Positions 6,689 through 15,900 of a stretch of DNA of 64,000 nt are shown here, piece after piece (positions within the stretch are counted from its first letter, which is position 1; every line of letters begins with the position of its first letter). The notes beneath the pieces were generated by a model. The model saw only the letters and a list, made by a program, of their open reading frames with translations. It was not told the origin of the DNA and made no database searches. The stretch is from an uncultured Jannaschia sp. GTDB taxonomy: Bacteria > Pseudomonadota > Alphaproteobacteria > Rhodobacterales > Rhodobacteraceae. Position numbers and translations under genes: made by a program. Location of the stretch: assembly GCF_947503795.1 (NCBI RefSeq), contig NZ_CANNEZ010000001.1, positions 487,001 to 551,000 on the forward strand, given 5' to 3'.

Positions 6689-9592
6689 ATGAGCGCCGAG
6701 ACCCCCGCCACGCCCGACTACAAGTCGACGCTGAACCTGCCCCAGACCGAGTTTCCGATGCGCGCGGGCCTGCCCAAGCGCGAGCCGGGCTGGCTGGAGC
6801 GCTGGGCCCGGATCGGCATCTACGACCGCTTGCGCGAGCGTGCCGAGGGCCGGGAGCCGTTTACGCTGCATGACGGCCCGCCCTATGCCAACGGCAACCT
6901 CCATATCGGCCACGCGCTCAACAAGACGCTCAAGGACATGGTCGTCCGCTCGCGGCAGATGATGGGCCACGATGCCCGCTACGTGCCCGGCTGGGACTGT
7001 CACGGCCTGCCGATCGAGTGGAAGATCGAGGAGAAGTACCGCCAGAAGGGCCGCGACAAAGATGCCGTCGACCTGGTCGAGTTCCGGCAGGAATGCCGCG
7101 AGTTCGCCGCCGGTTGGGTCGACGTGCAGCGCGACGAGTTCAAGCGCCTCGGCATCACCGGCAACTGGGCCGATCCGTACCTGACGATGGACTACCACGC
7201 CGAAGCCGTGATCGCCGCCGAGTTCCAGACCTTCCTCGCCAATGGCCTCGTCTACCAGGGCTCGAAGCCCGTGATGTGGTCGCCGGTGGAGAAGACCGCG
7301 CTGGCCGAGGCCGAGGTGGAGTACCATGACCGTCAGACCGATGCGATCTGGGTGAAGTTTCCTGTGGTTGGCGGTTACGCCACGGATTGCAAATCCGCTC
7401 ACGTCGTCATCTGGACCACCACCCCGTGGACCATCCCCCAGAACCGCGCGATCTGCTTCGGGCCGGGCATCGCCTACGGCCTCTACGAGGTCACCGGCAC
7501 GCCGGAGGAAAGCTGGGCCAAGACCGGCGACCGCTACCTGATCGCGGACGCGCTGGCCGAGGCGACGCTGACCGCCGCGCGGCTCGACACGGACATGTGG
7601 ACGAAGCTGCGCGACGTCACGCCGGACGAGCTGTCCGCCCTGACCTGCGCCCACCCCCTCCGCGGTGCCGAGGGTGCGGAGGCCGAATGGGACTACGACG
7701 TCCCGCTCTTTCCCGGCGATCACGTGACCGACGATGCGGGCACGGGCTTCGTGCATACCGCGCCCAGCCACGGCGACGACGACTACCAGATCGGGGTGAA
7801 GCACGGCCTCGCCATGACCCACAATATCGAGGCCGATGGCAGCTTCCGCGCGGACCTGCCGATCTTCGGCGGCGAGGCGATCCTGAGCGCCAACGGCAAG
7901 AAGCCCGGCGGCGCCAACAAGGCCGTCATCGCGGCGCTTCAGGCCGCCGAGGCGCTGCTGGCCCGCGCGCGCATCACCATCTCGGACGCGCATAGCTGGC
8001 GCTCCAAGGCGCCCGTCATCCGCCTCAACCGCCCGCAATGGTTCGCCGCCATCGACCGGGCCGTGGGCGATGGACAGGATACCTATGGCGAGACGGTGCG
8101 CGCCCGCGCCCTGACCTCCATCGACCAGCTCGTCGAATGGACGCCGAAGACTGGGCGCAACCGCCTCTATTCCATGATCGAGAACCGCCCCGACTGGGTG
8201 CTGTCGCGCCAGCGTGCCTGGGGTGTGCCGCTGACCTGCTTCACCAAGGTGGGTGCCAAGGCGGACGACCCGGATTTCCTGTTGCAGGACCCGGCGGTCA
8301 ACGCGCGCATCATCGCGGCCTTCGAGGCCGAGGGCGCGGACGCGTGGTATCGGGCGGACGCCAAGGCGCGCTTCCTCGGCGACGACTACGATCCCGAGGC
8401 GTGGAACAAGGTCGACGACATCCTCGACGTCTGGTTCGATTCCGGCTCGACCCACGCCTTCGTGCTGCGCGACCGCCCCGACGGCACCGAGGACGGCATC
8501 GCCGACGTCTATCTCGAAGGGACCGACCAGCATCGCGGCTGGTTCCATTCCTCGATGCTGCAGGCCTGCGGAACGAAGGGGCGTGCGCCCTACCGCGCCG
8601 TCGTCACGCACGGCTTCACCATGGACGAGAAGGGCATGAAGATGTCCAAGTCCATCGGCAACACCATCGCGCCGCAAGATATCGTGGACCAGTACGGCGC
8701 CGATATCCTGCGGCTCTGGGTGGCGACGGTGGACTACACCGCCGATCACCGGATCGGGCCTGAGATCCTCAAGGGCGTGGCCGACAGCTACCGCCGGCTG
8801 CGCAACACGCTGCGCTTCATGCTGGGATCGATCACCGAGGATGCGCCCGCCGATCCGCTGGAGATGCCCGAGCTGGAGCGCTTCGTGCTGCATCGCCTGT
8901 CCGAGTTGGACGATCAGGTGCGTGCCGCCTACGCCCGCTACGACTTCGCCGCCGCGTTCCAGGCGATCTTCCAGTTTGCGACGATCGACCTCTCGGCCTT
9001 CTATTTCGACATCCGCAAGGACGCGCTCTATTGCGATGGCGACACGCTGCGCCGCCGCTCGGCGCGCACGGTCCTGCGCCTCCTGCACGAGCGGATGACG
9101 ACCTGGCTGGCCCCGATCCTGCCCTTCACGATGGAGGAGGTCTGGCTCGAGGTGCATCCCGGCGAGGACAGCTCGGTGCACCTGCAGGACTTCCCCGCGC
9201 CGCGTCCCGGCTGGCGTGACGACGCGCTGGCCGCCAAGTGGTCGCGCATCCGCGCCGTCCGCCGCGCGGTCACGGGCGCGCTCGAGGTGCAGCGCCGCGA
9301 CAAGGTCATCGGCTCCTCGCTGGAGGCCGCGCCCTTCGTGCATGTCGACGCGGAGACGGCGGCGCTGCTGGAGGATGTGCCCTTCGACGATCTCTGCATC
9401 GTGTCGGGCATCACGGTCACAACCGACCCCGCGCCCGACACCGCTTTCCGGTCCGAGGACGATGCGAGCGTCGCGGTCGTCTTCGCCCATGCCACGGGCG
9501 GCAAGTGCCAGCGCTGCTGGAAGGTGCTGCCGGATGTGGGCCATCACGGCCATGACGGCGTCTGCGGCCGCTGCGATCAGGCGCTCGGATAG
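6689..9592 (+). CDS. ileS: Isoleucine--tRNA ligase
   Basis: A 967-residue class I aminoacyl-tRNA synthetase that charges tRNA-Ile. HIGH is at residues 72-75 ([13 protein letters not shown]) and KMSKS at 651-655. The editing (CP1) domain includes [13 protein letters not shown] and [17 protein letters not shown]. The C-terminal zinc finger has CQRCWK and CGRCDQ (about 937-967), so this is the bacterial, mupirocin-sensitive-type layout rather than the eukaryote-like IleS2. ATG 6689 has AAGGA eight bases upstream. Codons 225-237 are odd: they use CCT, GTT, GGT, AAA and GCT, unlike the GC-ending codons around them, and the DNA there looks like the D-arm and anticodon arm of tRNA-Cys (see separate entry). 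The reading frame stays open and the synthetase should be functional. Confidence 0.97.
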   Translation: MSAETPATPDYKSTLNLPQTEFPMRAGLPKREPGWLERWARIGIYDRLRERAEGREPFTLHDGPPYANGNLHIGHALNKTLKDMVVRSRQMMGHDARYVPGWDCHGLPIEWKIEEKYRQKGRDKDAVDLVEFRQECREFAAGWVDVQRDEFKRLGITGNWADPYLTMDYHAEAVIAAEFQTFLANGLVYQGSKPVMWSPVEKTALAEAEVEYHDRQTDAIWVKFPVVGGYATDCKSAHVVIWTTTPWTIPQNRAICFGPGIAYGLYEVTGTPEESWAKTGDRYLIADALAEATLTAARLDTDMWTKLRDVTPDELSALTCAHPLRGAEGAEAEWDYDVPLFPGDHVTDDAGTGFVHTAPSHGDDDYQIGVKHGLAMTHNIEADGSFRADLPIFGGEAILSANGKKPGGANKAVIAALQAAEALLARARITISDAHSWRSKAPVIRLNRPQWFAAIDRAVGDGQDTYGETVRARALTSIDQLVEWTPKTGRNRLYSMIENRPDWVLSRQRAWGVPLTCFTKVGAKADDPDFLLQDPAVNARIIAAFEAEGADAWYRADAKARFLGDDYDPEAWNKVDDILDVWFDSGSTHAFVLRDRPDGTEDGIADVYLEGTDQHRGWFHSSMLQACGTKGRAPYRAVVTHGFTMDEKGMKMSKSIGNTIAPQDIVDQYGADILRLWVATVDYTADHRIGPEILKGVADSYRRLRNTLRFMLGSITEDAPADPLEMPELERFVLHRLSELDDQVRAAYARYDFAAAFQAIFQFATIDLSAFYFDIRKDALYCDGDTLRRRSARTVLRLLHERMTTWLAPILPFTMEEVWLEVHPGEDSSVHLQDFPAPRPGWRDDALAAKWSRIRAVRRAVTGALEVQRRDKVIGSSLEAAPFVHVDAETAALLEDVPFDDLCIVSGITVTTDPAPDTAFRSEDDASVAVVFAHATGGKCQRCWKVLPDVGHHGHDGVCGRCDQALG
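7364..7402 (+). other. tRNA-Cys-like segment (D-arm plus GCA anticodon arm) in frame inside ileS
   Basis: Two adjacent hairpins lie inside ileS codons 226-238. The first, GGCG-GTTA-CGCC (7370-7381), resembles a shortened D-arm. The second has stem CGGA/TCCG (7383-7386 with 7394-7397) and the seven-base loop TTGCAAA. Read as an anticodon loop, this gives U33, anticodon GCA and A37, exactly as in tRNA-Cys. There is no acceptor stem or T-arm, so it is not a tRNA gene. It encodes [10 protein letters not shown] in the editing-domain lead-in, just before the conserved IWTTTPWT. Codon use is AT-richer than its surroundings. It may be a fossil of a tRNA-derived insertion or a chance resemblance. Confidence 0.45.
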
Positions 9593-9594
9593 GG

Positions 9595-10845
9595 ATGGCG
9601 ATCCCGGCCCCCGCGCACGCGCCGCTGCTCTACCGCCCGTTCGATCCGGACGGGCGGATCGATGCGCCGAACCGGTTTCTGAAATCGGCCATGAGCGAGG
9701 TCATGGCCGAGCAGGGCGTCCACCTTCCGACCCCTGCTCATGAAACGGTCTATCGCCGCTGGGCCGCGGGCGGCACGGGCATCATCGTCACGGGCAACGT
9801 GATGATCGACCGCCGCGCCATGGGCGAGCCGGGCAATGTCGTGCTGGAAGATGACCACGGGCTCGATCGCTTCCGGGCCTGGGCCGCGGCCGTCCATGAC
9901 GGCAATTCCGATGCGCGCGTCTGGATGCAGCTCAACCATCCGGGCAAGCAGAGCCCCAAGTTCCTCTCGCCCGAGCCCGTGGCGCCCAGTGCCGTGCCGC
10001 TGGGTCATGGGCTCGACCGCAGCTTCGCCACGCCCCGCGCGCTGACGGATGCGGAGATCCGCGCGATCGTGGCCCGGTTCGCCCGCGCCGCCGCGCTGGC
10101 CGTCCGCGCGGGCTTCGACGGCGTGCAGATACACGCGGCCCATGGTTATCTCGTCGGCCAGTTTCTCTCGCCGCATCACAACCGCCGCGACGATGACTGG
10201 GGCGGATCGCCCGAAAACCGTCGGCGCTTCGCGCTGGAGATCCTGCGCGCGATCCGCACGGCCGTCGGCCCTGACGTGCCCGTGTCAATCAAGATGAACA
10301 GCGCCGATTTCCAGACCGGCGGCTTCGGCGGCGACGAGGCCTTCGAGCTGATCGAGGCGCTGAGCGCCGAGGGCATCGACCTGATCGAGATCTCCGGCGG
10401 CACCTACGAGGCGCCCGCGATGGTCGGTGCCAAGCAGAAGACATCCGCGCGCGAGGCGTATTTCCTCGATTTCGCCGCCGAGGCCCGCGCCCGGACGGAC
10501 GTGCCGCTCGCCGTCACCGGCGGCTTCCGCTCGGTCCGCGCGATGGAGGCGGCTCTGGCTTCGGGCGCCTGCGACATGATCGGGATCGCCCGCGCGCTGA
10601 CGCTGGACCCCGAACTGCCGCTGAATGCCGCGACCGATCCCGATTACGTCCGCGATGTCGGACGGCCCAGCACGGGGGTCCGGGGGATCGACCGGATGCT
10701 GATGCTGGCCCTGACCTGGTACGAAACCCAGATCCGCCGGATGGGGCAGGGGCGCGATCCCGATCCGAACCTGACCGCCTGGCGCACGGTTTGGGACAAC
10801 CTCGTCGCGATGGGTCGCGCGGGCTTTCGGACGCGGCGCGGCTGA
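9595..10845 (+). CDS. Old Yellow Enzyme-type NADH:flavin oxidoreductase
   Basis: A 416-residue FMN-binding TIM-barrel protein. Family landmarks are APNRFLKSAMSE near the N-terminus, WMQLNHPGKQ (about 110-120), the substrate-binding IHAAHGYLVGQFLSPHHNRR (about 177-196) with the following DDWGGSPENRRRF, and VTGGFRSVRAM for FMN phosphate binding. No iron-sulfur cluster cysteines or C-terminal FAD/NAD domains are present, so this is the single-domain OYE form rather than 2,4-dienoyl-CoA reductase. It likely reduces activated alkenes with NAD(P)H; the physiological substrate is unknown. It begins two bases after the ileS stop and is followed five bases later by the DUF3253 gene, so the three may be one transcript. 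Confidence 0.9.
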   Translation: MAIPAPAHAPLLYRPFDPDGRIDAPNRFLKSAMSEVMAEQGVHLPTPAHETVYRRWAAGGTGIIVTGNVMIDRRAMGEPGNVVLEDDHGLDRFRAWAAAVHDGNSDARVWMQLNHPGKQSPKFLSPEPVAPSAVPLGHGLDRSFATPRALTDAEIRAIVARFARAAALAVRAGFDGVQIHAAHGYLVGQFLSPHHNRRDDDWGGSPENRRRFALEILRAIRTAVGPDVPVSIKMNSADFQTGGFGGDEAFELIEALSAEGIDLIEISGGTYEAPAMVGAKQKTSAREAYFLDFAAEARARTDVPLAVTGGFRSVRAMEAALASGACDMIGIARALTLDPELPLNAATDPDYVRDVGRPSTGVRGIDRMLMLALTWYETQIRRMGQGRDPDPNLTAWRTVWDNLVAMGRAGFRTRRG

Positions 10846-10850
10846 GCGGC

Positions 10851-11114
10851 ATGGCCCGCCCCGTGCCCACCGACACCGCCATCGCCGCCGAGATCACGCG
10901 CCAGACCGCCGCCCGCGCGCCGAAGACCATCTGCCCCTCCGAAGTCGCCCGCGCCCTGGCCGAGGACTGGCGCCCCCTGATGCCGCGCGTCCGGGCCGTC
11001 GCCGGGACCATGCCGGAGGTCGTCGCGACCCAGCGCGGCGACCCGGTCGATCCCGTCACCGCGCGGGGCGCGATCCGGCTGGCGTGGAAACCACGGCCCG
11101 ACCCGTCCGCGTGA
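10851..11114 (+). CDS. DUF3253 domain protein
   Basis: An 87-residue protein starting MARPVPTDTAIAAEI at ATG 10851, five bases after the OYE stop. The frame is open further upstream inside the OYE gene, but only this start fits the family. The pattern TICPSEVARALAEDWRPLMPRVR followed by a short wing-like end (GDPVDPVTARGAIRLAWKP) is that of DUF3253 proteins, small putative winged-helix folds. The function of the family is unknown. The likely operon with OYE gives no clear hint. Confidence 0.75.
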   Translation: MARPVPTDTAIAAEITRQTAARAPKTICPSEVARALAEDWRPLMPRVRAVAGTMPEVVATQRGDPVDPVTARGAIRLAWKPRPDPSA

Positions 11115-11172
11115 CCGTCTCAAGGCCGCGACGCGATGGGGGCGTCCGCCAACGCGAACGCCCGGCGCGCCG

Positions 11173-11793
11173 TCAGAATTCCACGCCGGCCTGTGCTTTC
11201 ACGCCCGAGCGGAACGGGTGCTTCACCAGCTCCATCTCTGTCACCAGATCGGCCAGCTCGATCAGCTCGTCCTTGGCGTTGCGGCCCGTGCAGACAACGT
11301 GGGTCATCGGCGGTTTCTCGTCGCGCAGGAACGCGACCACCTCGGCCACGTCGACGTAGTCGTAGCGCAGCGCGATGTTGATCTCATCGAGCAGCACCAT
11401 GCGGTTGCCCGGGTCGGAGATCAGCTCCTTGGCCTTGGCCCAGGCTGCCTGCGCCATCTCGATGTCGCGCGACTTGTCCTGCGTCTCCCAAGTGAAGCCC
11501 TCGCCCATTGTGTGGAACTCGCAGAGCTCGCTGAAATGGGTGGTGATGAGGTCGCGCTCGCCTGTCCCCATGCCGCCCTTGATGAACTGGACGACGGCGC
11601 ATGGCATCTCGTGGGCGATGCAGCGGAAAATCATCCCGAAGGCACTGGACGACTTGCCCTTGCCCTTGCCGGTATGGACGATCACGAGGCCCTTTTCGTC
11701 GGTCTTGGTGGCCATGATCTTGTCGCGCGCGGTCTTCTTCTTGGCCATCTTCTGGTTGTGGCGCGCGGTGTCGTCGGGGGTCTCGTCGGCCAT
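11173..11793 (-). CDS. cobO: Corrinoid adenosyltransferase (CobO/BtuR type)
   Basis: A 206-residue ATP:cob(I)yrinic acid a,c-diamide adenosyltransferase, which attaches the upper adenosyl ligand in cobalamin synthesis. The P-loop is VIVHTGKGKGKSSSAFG (about residues 37-53). GGMGTGERD and MVLLDEINIALRYDYVD (about 131-147) are characteristic of CobO. The Lys/Thr-rich N-terminus is usual in this clade. The gene is in the same orientation as DM13, cobN, cobW and the HupE-like gene further upstream but is separated from them by two small plus-strand genes, so it probably has its own promoter. A TTAA-N7-TTAA box lies 65 bases upstream of the start. Confidence 0.96.
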   Translation of the reverse strand: MADETPDDTARHNQKMAKKKTARDKIMATKTDEKGLVIVHTGKGKGKSSSAFGMIFRCIAHEMPCAVVQFIKGGMGTGERDLITTHFSELCEFHTMGEGFTWETQDKSRDIEMAQAAWAKAKELISDPGNRMVLLDEINIALRYDYVDVAEVVAFLRDEKPPMTHVVCTGRNAKDELIELADLVTEMELVKHPFRSGVKAQAGVEF

Positions 11794-11857
11794 GTCGGGC
11801 CTCCTGGTCTGGGTCGGCGGCGACGTTCCATCGCGGGGCGCGCGGGGTCAAGCGACG

Positions 11858-11872
11858 TTAAGTCTTCGTTAA
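11858..11872. promoter_or_regulatory. CtrA-type box (TTAA-N7-TTAA)
   Basis: The sequence TTAA-GTCTTCG-TTAA in the divergent cobO/lipoprotein region matches the full spacing of the alphaproteobacterial CtrA recognition site (TTAA-N7-TTAA). It also forms a direct repeat of CGTTAAG. It lies 25 bases before the lipoprotein start and 65 before cobO. AT-rich motifs are rare in this GC-rich DNA, which adds weight. Binding is unproven. Confidence 0.45.
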
Positions 11873-11897
11873 GCACACCGCGTGCTTCCTCCGGGCA

Positions 11898-12200
11898 ATG
11901 CGAATCGTTATTCTCACCGGACTCCTCCTCGCGCTGGCCGCCTGCAACGGGGCCCACCCGCTCGATGGTCTCGACCGCTCGGGCACGGCCAGCGCGGGGG
12001 GGCACGACTTTCGCGTCAACTGGAACCTGACGACCGCGCAGGCCACGCGCACGAACCCGACCTGGCGGCCGGAGGTGGCGGCGGTGGCGGCGGCGGCGGT
12101 GCAGGCGACCGAGGCCGCGACCGGCTGCCGGGTCAAGCCGGGCTCGGTCACGGGTGACATCGCGCTGATGAATATGGGGCTCGATTGCACGGGCCGGTGA
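11898..12200 (+). CDS. Small lipoprotein
   Basis: A 100-residue secreted protein with a lipoprotein signal peptide, MRIVILTGLLLALAACNG, where the lipobox LAAC puts the lipidated cysteine at residue 16. The mature part has no motif I recognise; it ends with TGCRVKPGSVTGDIALMNMG and a second cysteine pair position (Cys in TGCRV and LDCTG) that could form one disulfide. It sits divergently from cobO behind the CtrA-type box. No function can be assigned. Confidence 0.7.
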   Translation: MRIVILTGLLLALAACNGAHPLDGLDRSGTASAGGHDFRVNWNLTTAQATRTNPTWRPEVAAVAAAAVQATEAATGCRVKPGSVTGDIALMNMGLDCTGR

Positions 12201-12257
12201 CGGCCGTCGACAGACGCTGCGTGACAAGCCTGCGCCCGGACCTGTAGGTCGGAGGGC

Positions 12258-12434
12258 ATGAAGAAAGTTCCCAAGCCGACCACCGATGACGACCTGATCG
12301 CGGCGTTCCTGAAGAAGGGTGGCAAGATCAGCGTCGGCAAGACAAAGCCGCCCAAGCCCGAGCTGGGGCTGAGCAACAACCAGTGGAACAACAAGCTGAC
12401 CCGCGACGAGAAGGCCGCGCGCGACAAGGGCTGA
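12258..12434 (+). CDS. Small basic conserved-type protein (58 residues)
   Basis: The frame encodes MKKVPKPTTDDDLIAAFLKK and continues lysine-rich (GGKISVGKTKPPKPELGLSN) to a total of 58 residues. GGAGG stands just before the ATG, although the spacing of only two bases is short. It has no hydrophobic segment, so it is cytoplasmic and possibly nucleic-acid or ribosome associated. Codon use matches the neighbours (AAG, GGC, CTG), which supports real coding. It follows the small lipoprotein by 57 bases in the same orientation. Family not named. Confidence 0.6.
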   Translation: MKKVPKPTTDDDLIAAFLKKGGKISVGKTKPPKPELGLSNNQWNNKLTRDEKAARDKG

Positions 12435-12443
12435 GCGGCGGCG

Positions 12444-12914
12444 CTAGCGGTATTCGGCCGCGGCGATGAACTCCGAGAAGGCCTCGCACCAGACCAGAAC
12501 GGTCGTATAGGCGTCGAGGTCGATATCGGCCGGAAGGTCGAGCGCGAAGCCCTCGAAGGTTTTCACAGGGCCCACCACGACGCTTTGGGCCTTGAGCGGC
12601 GCGAACTCGTCCTCGTGCTCGACGAATTCCGGCACCAGGTACACCATGTAATCCGGCCCTGGCGCGAGGCGCCCTTCATGCACGATCCCGCCCGGGCCGA
12701 GGCTGACCGTACCCTCGCCCCAATGCAGAAGGTCGTGCCCGCGCAGGTCCTGCGCGAAGGACGCGGTGTAGCGCGCGTCCTGTGCCATCGCGCTGAGCGT
12801 GGCGGCGTCGGGCGAGGGCGGAGCGGTCAGGATCGGCAGGAAGTATATGCCCAGCCCAAAGCCCAGCCCGAGGGCCACGGAATGGGTCGCGATCCGCCTG
12901 AACCAACGCATCAT
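12444..12914 (-). CDS. DM13 domain membrane-anchored protein
   Basis: A 156-residue protein with an N-terminal signal anchor (about residues 10-31, ALGLGFGLGIYFLPIL) and a periplasmic DM13 domain. Visible DM13 features are the HWGEGTVSL start, DYMVYLVPEFVEHEDEF in the middle, and the C-terminal VLVWCEAFSEFIAAAEYR with the conserved cysteine. DM13 has been proposed as a heme/redox-linked domain; that is a family suggestion, not shown here. It lies 34 bases downstream of cobN in the same direction, so it is probably the last gene of the cobN unit. A role in cobalt or corrinoid handling is only inferred from position. Confidence 0.78.
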   Translation of the reverse strand: MMRWFRRIATHSVALGLGFGLGIYFLPILTAPPSPDAATLSAMAQDARYTASFAQDLRGHDLLHWGEGTVSLGPGGIVHEGRLAPGPDYMVYLVPEFVEHEDEFAPLKAQSVVVGPVKTFEGFALDLPADIDLDAYTTVLVWCEAFSEFIAAAEYR

Positions 12915-12948
12915 CGCGCCGAACTCCCGTCGATCATCCGCGTCTCAG

Positions 12949-15900
12949 TCAACCACGATGACCGGCACTTGGATAGTCGCCGCCGCGCCCGAACCGCTCC
13001 ACGAGGCCGCGGACCGAGTTCGACCGGGGCGTCCAGAGCCCGCGCGCGATGGCCTCGGCCAGCCGGTCCGCGATATCGGCCAGCGCGGCCGCATTGGCCT
13101 CGGCGATGAAGTCCCGCGTCGCGTCATCCGCCAGCACGGCATCGGCCACGAGGTCGAAATGGTGGTTCTTCACCGCGCCCGTCGTCGCCGCGAAGGCAAA
13201 AAGGTAATCGACCGTCGCCGCGATCTCGAACGCGCCCTTGTAGCCGTGGCGCTTCACCCCCTCGATCCACTTGGGGTTCACCACGCGGGACCGAACCACC
13301 CGGCCGATCTCCTCGTCGAGGGTGCGGATGACGGGGCGCTCGGGCCGCGAGTGATCGTTGTGATAGATTGTGGGCGCCGCGCCCCGGATCGCCTTGATCG
13401 CCGCAGCGGCCCCGCCCTCGAACTGGTAGTAGTCGTCGCTGTCCAGCAGGTCGTGCTCGCGGTTGTCTTGGTTCTGGACGACGGCCTCGACCTGTCCCAG
13501 CCGGGCGCGAAGGCCATCGTGATCGGCGCTGCCTTCGCCCTGTCCGTAGGCGTAGCCGCCCCATTCCAGATAGGCCGCGCCCAGATCGGCGGCCTCCGTC
13601 CAGATCCGTTCGTCGATCAAGGCTTGCAGCCCCGCGCCGTAGGCGCCCGGCTTCGAGCCATAGACCCGCGCCAGCCCTTCGCCCGCCCGCGCGCGGGCGG
13701 CGGCGGGATTGGCGTCCTCGGGCTCGTCCAGCGCCTGCACCGCGCGGGCGGCGGCATCGACCAGCGCCATCTGCTGCGGGAACGCGTCGCGGAAAAACCC
13801 GGACACCCGCAGCGTCACGTCCACGCGGGGCCGGCCGAGCGCGGTGTGGGGGATGATCTCGTAGCCGGTCACGCGCCGGTTCGCCGCGGCCCACCGGGGC
13901 TTCACCCCCATCAGGGCCAGCGCCTGCGCGATGTCGTCACCGCCCGTGCGCATGTTGGCGGTGCCCCAAGCCGTCAGCAGCATCGTGCGCGGCCAGTCGC
14001 CATGGTCCTGCAAATGCCGCTCGACGAGGAGCGAGGCCGACTTCCAGCCCAGCTTCCACGCGGTCGGCGTCGGCACGGCGCGGCTGTCGACCGAGTAGAA
14101 ATTGCGGCCCGTCGGCAGCACGTCGGGCCGCCCGCGGGTGGGGGCGCCGGATGGCGCCGGGGCGACGAATTGGCCTGAAAGGCCGGTGAGGAGACCCTCT
14201 CCCTCGGCTGGCCCGCACGCATCGAGCGTCGCGCGGAGCGTCTCCGCGGCGGCCAGGACGGCGGTGGTCGCGGGGCCGGGGGCGCGGGCCTCGCCCGCCA
14301 GAAGGGCCGCGGACAGCGCCTCGATCCGCTCGACCGTATCGCCCGCGCTCCGCCACGTCGCCTCGCCCGCCAGCGCCGCGGGGCGCGGCCCGTCCCACGG
14401 CGCCGCCATCTCGCAATCGAGCGGGTCGAACCCGAGCGCCAGATCGACGGCGATGGCGCGGGGCAGCGACGCCTCCGCGCCCGTTCCGTCCCCGCGCGGC
14501 AGCCGAAGGAGCGCCTGCAGCAGGTCGTCGCGCAGCCGGCCCTCGGGCGACTGGCCGAAGACATGCAGCCCGTCGCGGATCTGCGCCTCCTTCAGCTCGC
14601 AGAGATAGGCGTCCAGCTTCGCCAGATCGTCCGACCCGTCCATGCCCGCATCCACGTCCAGCCCGGTGACCCGCGCCAGCGACAGGATCTCGCCGCGCAG
14701 ATGATCGATGCGGCGCGGGTCCACGTTGGCCGCCTCGTAATACTCGTCCACCAGCGCCTCGAGGTCGCGGAGCGGGCCATAGGTCTCGGCGCGGGTCAGG
14801 GGCGGCGTCAGATGGTCGATGATCACGGCCTGGGCCCGGCGCTTGGCCTGCGTGCCTTCGCCGGGGTCGTTGACGATGAACGGGTAGAGATGGGGCAGGG
14901 GGCCGAGCGCGATCTCGGGCCAGTCGTCCTCGGCCAACGCCAGCGCGCGGCCCGGAAGCCATTCCAGATTGCCGTGCTTGCCCATATGGACGATGGCATC
15001 CGTCCCCCAGCGCCGCAGCCACGCGTAGAAGGCAAGGTAGTTGTGCGGCGGCACGAGGTCGGGCGAATGATAGCTGTCGGTCGGGTCGACGTTGTAGCCG
15101 CGTGCGGGTTGCAGGCCGACGATGGCGTTCCCGAAGCGGTGGATCGAGAGGGCGAAGGCGCCATCCTCCACGAAAGGATCGTCCTCGGGCGGACCCCAGC
15201 GCGCCTCGACCTGCTGGCGGGCGGCAAGGGGCAGGGCCTCGTAGACCGTGCGGTAATCGTCCAGGGACAGCCGCTCGCCCCCGGTCTTCTCGGCCCGGTC
15301 GGTCAGCCAGTTGGTCGGCCCAGCCAGAAGGCGCGCCATCAGGTCGGCGCTGTTCGCGGCGATACCCGTGACGCCGTCCCCCGCCGCGGCCAGCAGCCGC
15401 AGGACGTGGACGGTCGCGGCGGGCGTGTCGAGGCCCACGCCATTGGCCAGCCGTCCGTCGCGGTTCGGATAGTTCGCGAGGATCAGCGCCGTGCGCCGGT
15501 CGGCGGGCGCGGTGCGGCGCAGACGGCACCAGTTCGCCACCAGTTCCGCCACGAAGGCGATCCGGCCGCCTTCGGCCTTCCAGGTGGCGATGGGGCACTC
15601 GGTGGCCTCGTCGTAGAACGCCTCGCCCTTGAAGCCGATCGCGCGGGTCAGGACGCGCCCGTCGAGTTCGGGCAGCGCGACGTTCATCGCGATGTCTCTT
15701 GCCGAGAGGCCGGAGGTGCCCTCGCGCCACGCTTCCTCGGTCCCCGAGGACAGCACGGCCTGGAAGACGGGTGCGGCGTTGGCGGAGTAGGCGGTCAGCG
15801 GGTTCGCGGTCGCGTCGCCCACCGCGAAGGAGGTGAGGTTCAGGATCGCCGAGGGCGGCGCCTCGGTCATCACTGCGTCCAACGTCGCCGCCGAGACCGG

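Noticed and set aside
7360-7405. A functional tRNA-Cys gene inside ileS
   Set aside because: No acceptor stem, no T-arm and no CCA region; only D-arm-like and anticodon-arm-like hairpins are present.
6548-9553. A 1001-codon open frame on the minus strand opposite ileS
   Set aside because: It mirrors the GC-rich codon pattern of ileS, has an Arg/His/Gly-rich composition without motifs, and ileS is certain. The same applies to the long minus-strand frame opposite smc (20968-23508).
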